Shown here in pieces: positions 6,336 to 10,524 of a stretch of 10,524 nt of DNA. The stretch lies in assembly GCA_021323815.1 (NCBI GenBank), contig JAJPKG010000047.1, positions 1 through 10,524 of the forward strand, read 5' to 3'. This DNA comes from Pseudomonadota bacterium (GTDB taxonomy: Bacteria > Chloroflexota > Ktedonobacteria > Ktedonobacterales > JACDGC01). Within the stretch, counting starts at the first letter, position 1, and every line of letters starts with the position of its first letter. Under the pieces are notes generated by a model. It worked only from the letters and a program-made list of their open reading frames with translations. It did no database searches and was not told the origin of the DNA. A program made the position numbers and the translations under genes.

Positions 6336-6427
6336 GACAGCCCATCGGGGTTTGTCTTTGCGAGCCGGAGGGTTCAGCCCCCGGCAGGCGTGTCACGCGG
6401 TGTCCGTGCTCTGTTGTAACACGGCAT
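6336..6427 (+). repeat. Structured dispersed repeat, copy 2
   Basis: Direct copy of the 5596-5686 unit, placed upstream of the SRPBCC gene. The core stem is kept although its bases changed: GCCGG(A)GGG pairs with CCCCCGGC (6364-6372 with 6378-6385) around a TTCAG loop, so both arms shifted together relative to copy 1. The outer 10-bp inverted repeat of copy 1 is absent. It lies between two genes transcribed leftward, where it would form part of the upstream untranslated DNA. Confidence 0.75.
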
Positions 6428-6645
6428 TCACGGCATTAGGGAATACCGCTGAGATGAGACAACGGATGACATGGATCATGTGAACTGGATCGCATCATGC
6501 AATGCGCTGCCCTTCTCATGCAGAGAAAGAGCAGCGTTGTGGGGAAAGTGCCTTGCCAGCCGCGCTGGTGGCAAGGCATCGAGGGAAACCGAAGCCACTT
6601 CATGCCGCGTGGGACAGGAAATGGATTCCTGTCCAGGCGACGCAG
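6428..6645. other. Gene-free stretch with two hairpins
   Basis: I see no gene in these 218 bases. Two inverted repeats stand out. One is CCTTGCCA/TGGCAAGG (6551-6558 with 6569-6576), whose loop can extend the pairing as CCAGC/GCTGG. The other is listed separately at 6612-6634. No confident promoter for the SRPBCC gene is visible. Confidence 0.4.
6612..6634 (-). terminator. Hairpin downstream of the Cys/Gly-Tyr protein gene
   Basis: GGACAGGAA/TTCCTGTCC is a perfect 9-bp stem with a 5-nt loop, 11 bp past the stop codon of the leftward gene. The position suits a transcription terminator or 3'-end stabiliser. No T-run follows on the minus strand, so intrinsic termination is doubtful. Confidence 0.4.
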
Positions 6646-7182
6646 TTAGTGCTTGGTGACGGGCTGATGGTTCCAGCTATAGTTGCATCCGCAGCCATAG
6701 CCATAATTGCCATAGCCGAAGCCGCCGTAGTTGCCGTAACCATAGTTCCCATAGCCATAGCCGTCATAACCATAGCCACAGTTGCCGTAGCTCCCGTAGC
6801 CATAGCCGTCCCAGCCATAGTTATAACCGCCCCAGCCATAGTTATAGCCGCAGCCGCACCCATTGCCGTAACCATAGCCATAGCCGCACCCGTTGTGGCA
6901 GCGGCAGCGCGAATCACAATCGCAACGATTGTGGTTGTTCTTGTTTGTGGTTGTGGTGCAGCAGGTGCGACACTTACACTGGTTCTGACAGCCGCACTGC
7001 TGTTGGCAGCCACAATTGTTGCCGCAGCCGGTGTTCCATTGTGGTGTCGCTGCCTGCTTCACCGTCGCCGGGGTCACTGTGCTGGCCGAAGCCACGCCGG
7101 CGCTCACGGTGGCGAACCCTGCCAGCACGGCAAAGGCTGCCACCAACACGAACCGTCCCGCTTGACTCTGTAACGCTTTCAC
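6646..7182 (-). CDS. Secreted Cys-rich, Gly/Tyr-repeat protein of unknown function
   Basis: A 178-residue protein I cannot assign to a named family. Residues 1-34 form a clear signal peptide: a KALQSQAGR start, hydrophobic FVLVAAFAVLAGFATV, and ASA before the likely cleavage. A short Thr/Ala spacer follows. Residues 53-111 are Cys-rich, with C-x-C pairs spaced four to six residues apart (CGNNCGCQQQCGCQ, CKCRTCC, CDCDSRCRC) and a TTTTNKNNHN linker. Residues 100-166 are almost only Gly, Tyr, Asn and Cys in GYGY, GYNYGW and GYGNYG units. The mature part has 19 Cys. Such composition is typical of cross-linked structural or surface material, or of metal-binding proteins; both are inferences. The GTG start (7182-7180) is supported by GAGGAGG at 7191-7197, 8 nt upstream. 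A second frame on the opposite strand is only the mirror of the repeats. Confidence 0.85.
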   Translation of the reverse strand: MKALQSQAGRFVLVAAFAVLAGFATVSAGVASASTVTPATVKQAATPQWNTGCGNNCGCQQQCGCQNQCKCRTCCTTTTNKNNHNRCDCDSRCRCHNGCGYGYGYGNGCGCGYNYGWGGYNYGWDGYGYGSYGNCGYGYDGYGYGNYGYGNYGGFGYGNYGYGCGCNYSWNHQPVTKH

Positions 7183-7595
7183 CTGTCAATCCTCCTCAGG
7201 ATGGTGTATCGAATTGAAATGCTGGGCTATCGTTCCCTCGACGATCTCAATGCTACACGAGATGTTTGCCCTTCGACCCGCGTCAAGGGCTGTTTCAGAA
7301 GTGCAACGGCGACGAAATGAAACAACGCCGGGTGGATGCCGCTGTGCCGGTGCAGCCATGAATGAGGGGTGCAAGATTGTGAATAAGGGGGACGATGCGA
7401 AAAAGTTGACAAATAATTATCAGCACGAACGCGCTATATGAGAGTTCTCTTATCCTTGATTATGTCTATTGAAACAGCGAAATGAGCGCATCAACATGAC
7501 CATATCATCGCGCCCTCCGGCCCCCTCCCTAGCGAAGCTGGGGAGGGATGTCTCAGCGTAGCGGGCGGTTCGAGCGGCCTGCGCTGCAAGGCAGT
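7183..7595. other. Intergenic region between the Cys/Gly-Tyr gene and rny
   Basis: No gene is supported in these 413 bases. The left end holds the ribosome site (7191-7197) and presumably the leader of the leftward secreted-protein gene, with a small stem ATCGT/ACGAT (7229-7233 with 7241-7245). A TTGACG at 7286-7281 on the minus strand has no matching -10 at a usual distance, so the promoter is not located. The AT-rich part, 7370-7480, has no assignable function. Confidence 0.35.
7523..7547. repeat. Long hairpin downstream of rny
   Basis: CCCTCCCTAGC-GAA-GCTGGGGAGGG is an 11-bp stem with a 3-nt loop; the one imperfect pair is a T·G wobble in plus-strand RNA, which becomes a mismatch on the minus strand. 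It lies about 50 bp past the rny stop. No T-run follows in either direction. It looks like a dispersed palindromic repeat that may double as a 3'-end structure. Confidence 0.5.
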
Positions 7596-9260
7596 CTATT
7601 TGGCGTATTCCACGGCGCGGGTTTCGCGGACCACCGAGACCTTGATCTGGCCGGGATAGTCCATGCTCTCTTCGATGCGCCGGGCGATGTCGCGCGCCAG
7701 ATGGGCTGCCTGCCACTCGTCAATCTCTTCGGGCTTGACGATGATGCGCACCTCGCGGCCCGCCTGCACGGCGAAGGATTTTTCCACCCCGGTGAACGAA
7801 TTGGCGATCTGTTCCAGCATCTCGAGCCGCTTCATATAGAGTTCCACGGTCTCGCGGCGACCGCCGGGGCGCGAGGCCGAGATGGCATCCGCCGCCTGCA
7901 CGATGATGGCCTCTAAGCTCATGGGGTCGCCCTCGGTGGCGTGGTGCGCCACAATGGCGTGGACGATCTCCGGTGATTTGTTGAATCGCTTGGCGATCTC
8001 GCCGGAAATCAGCGCATGCGGGCCTTCGATCTCCTGGTCGAAGGCTTTGCCGAGGTCGTGCAGCAGTCCGGCAACTTTGCACACGTGCACATCCGCGCCG
8101 AGTTCCGCCGCCATGATGCCGGCGAGGATGGCGACCTCAATGGAGTGATTCAGCACGTTTTGGCCATAGCTGGTGCGGAAATGCAGCCGCCCGATCAGCT
8201 TCACCAGTTCGGGCTGGATGCCGGTGACGTTGGCTTCGGCAACGGCGCGCTCGCCTTCTTCACGCACGACGGTTTCGACCTCTTGCCGCGCTTTTTCCAC
8301 CATCTCTTCGATGCGCGCGGGATGAATGCGTCCATCGATGATCAGCTTGGTGAGCGCGACGCGGGCGATTTCGCGCCGCACCGGATCGAAGCTGGAAAGG
8401 ATCACCGTGTCGGGCGTGTCGTCGATGACGAGATCGACCCCCGTCGCGGCTTCCAGCGTGCGGATGTTGCGGCCCTCGCGCCCGATGATGCGGCCTTTCA
8501 TTTCGTCGTTGGGCAGCGGCACCACCGCAATGGCCACCTCAGAGACTTGATCCGACGCGCACCGCTGGATGGCGAGGGTGATGATCTCGCGCGCCCGTGC
8601 TTCAGCTTCCTCGCGCGCCTGTGCTTCGATCTCGCGCACGCGGCGCATGGCATCCTCGCGGGCCTGCGCCTCAATAGCGGCGATGACTTCCTGGCGGGCC
8701 TGCTCGCGGGTGAACTGCGCCACGCGCTCCAATTCCTGCCGGCGTTCTTCCGCAAAGGCGTGGCGGGCGTCTTCCAGGTCTTTGGCGACACGGGCCCGCT
8801 CTTGCTGCATCTCTTGAGCAAAATGCGTTTTCTCGGCATCATGCTGCTGGCGCAGCGACTCAAGCTGTTCCTGCTGGCGGGCGAGATCTTGCTGGCGCTG
8901 GTTCACCTCGTGCTCACGTTGCGCGATGGCGCGCTCGCGCTTCTCGGCGGCTTCCACTTTGCGGTCCAGCGCGTGTTCGCGCTGCTGCTGGCGTTGTTCC
9001 AGCTCACGCATCTCGCGGCGGCGCTCACGCAGTTCCGCTTCCAGGGCGGCGCGCACTTTGGCGTTTTCTTCTTTGGCCTCTTTCAACACGGCGCTTTGTT
9101 GCTGTTGCAGTTCGATCAGGCGGCGCTCACCGTCTTCTTTGACGCGCCGCAGTTGTTCTTCCAGTTGCAGGCGATCTTGCTGGCGCGTCAAATAGACCCC
9201 CGCGCCATAGCCGGCACCGGCAGCGATGAGAAGCAAAAGAACGATCAGGATTTCAGGCAT
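7596..9260 (-). CDS. rny: Ribonuclease Y
   Basis: A membrane-bound endoribonuclease that starts bulk mRNA decay and processes some transcripts in bacteria lacking RNase E. It is 554 residues, slightly longer than the usual ~520, and the extra length fits the coiled coil. An N-terminal helix ILIVLLLLIAAGAGYGAGVYL (4-24) anchors it. A highly charged Gln/Glu/Arg coiled coil spans about 26-230. The KH RNA-binding domain follows (about 241-305) with MKGRIIGREGRNIRTLEAAT (254-273). The HD domain covers about 370-465, with HSIEVAILAG and the catalytic His401-Asp402 in LLHDLGKAFDQEIEGPH (399-415), then IVAHHATEGDP. The start at 9260 puts the helix at the very N-terminus and has GGGAG 7 nt upstream; a longer frame up to 9356 would push the helix inside. 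It is transcribed alone from a strong promoter. Confidence 0.97.
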   Translation of the reverse strand: MPEILIVLLLLIAAGAGYGAGVYLTRQQDRLQLEEQLRRVKEDGERRLIELQQQQSAVLKEAKEENAKVRAALEAELRERRREMRELEQRQQQREHALDRKVEAAEKRERAIAQREHEVNQRQQDLARQQEQLESLRQQHDAEKTHFAQEMQQERARVAKDLEDARHAFAEERRQELERVAQFTREQARQEVIAAIEAQAREDAMRRVREIEAQAREEAEARAREIITLAIQRCASDQVSEVAIAVVPLPNDEMKGRIIGREGRNIRTLEAATGVDLVIDDTPDTVILSSFDPVRREIARVALTKLIIDGRIHPARIEEMVEKARQEVETVVREEGERAVAEANVTGIQPELVKLIGRLHFRTSYGQNVLNHSIEVAILAGIMAAELGADVHVCKVAGLLHDLGKAFDQEIEGPHALISGEIAKRFNKSPEIVHAIVAHHATEGDPMSLEAIIVQAADAISASRPGGRRETVELYMKRLEMLEQIANSFTGVEKSFAVQAGREVRIIVKPEEIDEWQAAHLARDIARRIEESMDYPGQIKVSVVRETRAVEYAK

Positions 9261-9443
9261 GCATTTGCTCCCAGACATGCCTCGGCTCAACGGGCATGCG
9301 CATGCCGCCGCCAGGGTCTGGGACGCTGCGGCGGAGAATGCCCTGGTTTCAGGCACAGCCCGTTGAAAGGCAAGATATCAAGCCCATGAAGGGCGCGTAC
9401 AGCATGGCGAAACATCCCCAGCCCATCGTCTGAGCCGGGACGT
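9261..9443 (-). promoter_or_regulatory. Structured 5' leader of rny
   Basis: From the predicted transcription start to the ATG there are about 183 nt, long for a housekeeping gene. TCAACGGGC (9287-9295) and GCCCGTTGA (9358-9366) form a perfect 9-bp stem. Inside it, CCGCCGC/GCGGCGG (9305-9311 with 9328-9334) competes with CCAGGG/CCCTGG (9311-9316 with 9341-9346). A perfect 14-bp palindrome, GGCATGCGCATGCC (9293-9306), overlaps one arm. The ribosome site (9267-9272) stays outside these stems. A cis-acting decay or autoregulation element is plausible but unproven. Confidence 0.45.
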
Positions 9444-9449
9444 TATCTC

Positions 9450-9479
9450 ATCATAAGTGCCAGGGGGGGGTGATGTCAA
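9450..9479 (-). promoter_or_regulatory. Strong sigma-A/sigma-70-type promoter of rny
   Basis: On the minus strand a perfect TTGACA (9479-9474) and TATGAT (9455-9450, five of six) are separated by 18 bp containing a C-run. This is the best housekeeping promoter in the window. It points at rny and predicts a start near 9443. Confidence 0.75.
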
Positions 9480-9515
9480 GCGACCGCGCCGATTGGCGCA
9501 TGCGGCATGCGAGCA

Positions 9516-9537
9516 GCGGGCGGCATCAACCGTCCGC
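9516..9537 (-). terminator. Hairpin downstream of the dimethylformamidase-like gene
   Basis: GCGGGCGG/CCGTCCGC, 8 bp with one imperfect pair and a 6-nt loop, lies about 20 bp after the stop codon of the leftward gene and before the rny promoter. The position suits a terminator, but no T-run follows. Confidence 0.3.
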
Positions 9538-9558
9538 GCTCATGGTCTGCCGCTGCAA

Positions 9559-10524
9559 TCAATAAGATTCCGGTGCTTTGGGGGTAGCGCGCAACATTTC
9601 CGTCAGAATGTTGGCCATCAGATGTTGGATGGCTGCTGAGCCATGCACCATATTCGCGCCATATGCGCCCACCGGAGAAATGCTGTCGAGTCCCCAGCCC
9701 CAGTGGATGGTGCCTGCGTCAAAGATGAATGCGCCCGATTTGGCGCGATAATAGGCGGTGGCAGCGCTGCGGTGTACGCCTTGCTGGGTTACCACCGGCG
9801 ATTCACCGATGCGTATGATGTGATAGGCTCTGGTGACGGAATCATTGCCATAGCTGTCAAATTCGTAGCCAAGCAGCCCGCCGTGAATCACGCTCCCGCC
9901 TTGCAAACCTGTCCCCGCCAAGATCGCCGTCGGCGCGTCTTTCGCTACCACCCAATCGGGGAATTTGGCGGCGGAAAAAGCCCCGCCATAATGCAGGCCA
10001 AGCAACAATTCTTCAGAATGATGGATGAGCGGATCGCTCCACTCGGCGGTCACGATGCTGTTGTCATGCCCATATTCGGGATCGCGGGTAGGAACCTCGG
10101 ATGGCACATGGGGGTGGGCGTACACTTTGTAGCACACCAGCACGCGGTCGGCCACGCCCTGCGAATCCGGTTCAAGGCGTGCCTGCCAGAACGAGTCATT
10201 CGCGCCGAGGAAGGCCATGCTCACGCCCCGGTCACGGGCGGCATCCGCGCCGTAGCGCATGGCTTTCGTCCAATATTCATCGTGACCCAGGTCGATGTAG
10301 ACGCGGTGATGCAGCAGCGAGGCGGGATCTTCCGATTCGTCAATGTCGGTGGTATAGCTCATATCCAGGCCGGTGCTTTCCAGCCAGCGCACCGACTGGA
10401 TGTCCCAACTGAGGAAGTCCGCAGCGCCCACCCCGCGCGAATAGGGGCGGTCAAACGAGACCTTGACGGCACGATATTCATAGGAATTGTCTTGCCCGCG
10501 CATATACAAGCTGTAGCCGCCCCA
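9559..10524 (-). CDS. N,N-dimethylformamidase large-subunit-like C-terminal domain protein (5' end missing)
   Basis: The frame is open to the right edge, so the N-terminus lies outside the window; 321 residues are visible. The segments WGGYSLY (1-7), VKVSFDRPYSRG (20-31), IRWLE-type VRWLESTGLD, VYIDLGHDEYWTKAM (75-89), MAFLGANDSFWQARLEP (103-119) and FDAGTIHWGWGL near the C-terminus match the domain shared with the C-terminal part of the N,N-dimethylformamidase large subunit. That iron enzyme hydrolyses N,N-dimethylformamide to dimethylamine and formate. The domain is far more widespread than the activity and occurs in large secreted or multidomain proteins of unknown substrate, so DMF hydrolysis should not be assumed. 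I cannot place the iron ligands with confidence. The TGA stop is at 9561-9559. No small-subunit gene is visible. Confidence 0.82.
   Translation of the reverse strand, partial: WGGYSLYMRGQDNSYEYRAVKVSFDRPYSRGVGAADFLSWDIQSVRWLESTGLDMSYTTDIDESEDPASLLHHRVYIDLGHDEYWTKAMRYGADAARDRGVSMAFLGANDSFWQARLEPDSQGVADRVLVCYKVYAHPHVPSEVPTRDPEYGHDNSIVTAEWSDPLIHHSEELLLGLHYGGAFSAAKFPDWVVAKDAPTAILAGTGLQGGSVIHGGLLGYEFDSYGNDSVTRAYHIIRIGESPVVTQQGVHRSAATAYYRAKSGAFIFDAGTIHWGWGLDSISPVGAYGANMVHGSAAIQHLMANILTEMLRATPKAPESY

Noticed and set aside
6680..6900. Short-period repetition that could suggest a CRISPR or tandem repeat array
   Set aside because: The units are degenerate 6-12 bp codon repeats within a coding frame; there are no constant repeats with unique spacers.
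6502..7173. 223-codon plus-strand frame rich in Ala, Ile and Val, resembling a membrane protein
   Set aside because: Its hydrophobic repeats are the antisense reading of the Gly/Tyr codons of the secreted protein, which has a signal peptide and a strong ribosome site.
7406..7440. Plus-strand TTGACA followed by TATATG
   Set aside because: The 23-bp spacing is too long for a standard promoter and no plus-strand gene lies downstream.
8016..9389. 457-codon open frame on the plus strand opposite rny
   Set aside because: It mirrors the RNase Y coiled coil and KH/HD codons, has no domain or ribosome site, and RNase Y on the other strand is certain.

Overview
The window looks like chromosomal DNA of a GC-rich, non-proteobacterial bacterium. 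My best guess is Chloroflexota, possibly Ktedonobacteria-like. The reasons are RNase Y as the RNA-decay nuclease, a compact single-PDZ site-2 protease placed directly after dxr, ordinary TTGACA/TATAAT-type promoters, scattered palindromic repeats, and an IscB element (a family known to be abundant in some Ktedonobacteria). This is inference from gene content; no rRNA or other phylogenetic marker is present. Housekeeping genes (dxr, rseP, rny) alternate with accessory genes and repeats.

Positions 1-2817: three genes read leftward. Furthest upstream is an erythromycin-esterase-family gene (975-2276), then a RidA-family gene (518-916), then the first 79 codons of an IscB nuclease (1-239), cut by the window edge. 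The 278 bases between ridA and iscB are filled by inverted repeats where an omega RNA (HEARO RNA) is expected. The bases just after the ridA stop codon would be its guide. About 540 bases of regulatory DNA separate the esterase gene from dxr, which is read the other way.

Positions 2818-5558, rightward: dxr (second step of the non-mevalonate isoprenoid pathway) and rseP (intramembrane metalloprotease) form a short conserved pair with a perfect hairpin between them. A small two-helix membrane protein of unknown function follows, with its own candidate promoter.

Positions 5559-7595, leftward: a membrane-anchored SRPBCC (START-like) protein lies between two direct copies of a structured repeat of about 91 bp. 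Next is a secreted protein with a Cys-rich block followed by a Gly/Tyr-rich low-complexity tail, the most unusual protein here. The remaining gaps hold hairpins but no genes I can support.

Positions 7596-10524, leftward: rny (RNase Y) has a strong promoter and a leader of about 183 nt rich in inverted repeats. The 3' part of a gene related to the C-terminal region of the N,N-dimethylformamidase large subunit runs off the right edge.

No tRNA, rRNA, CRISPR array or complete insertion sequence was found.
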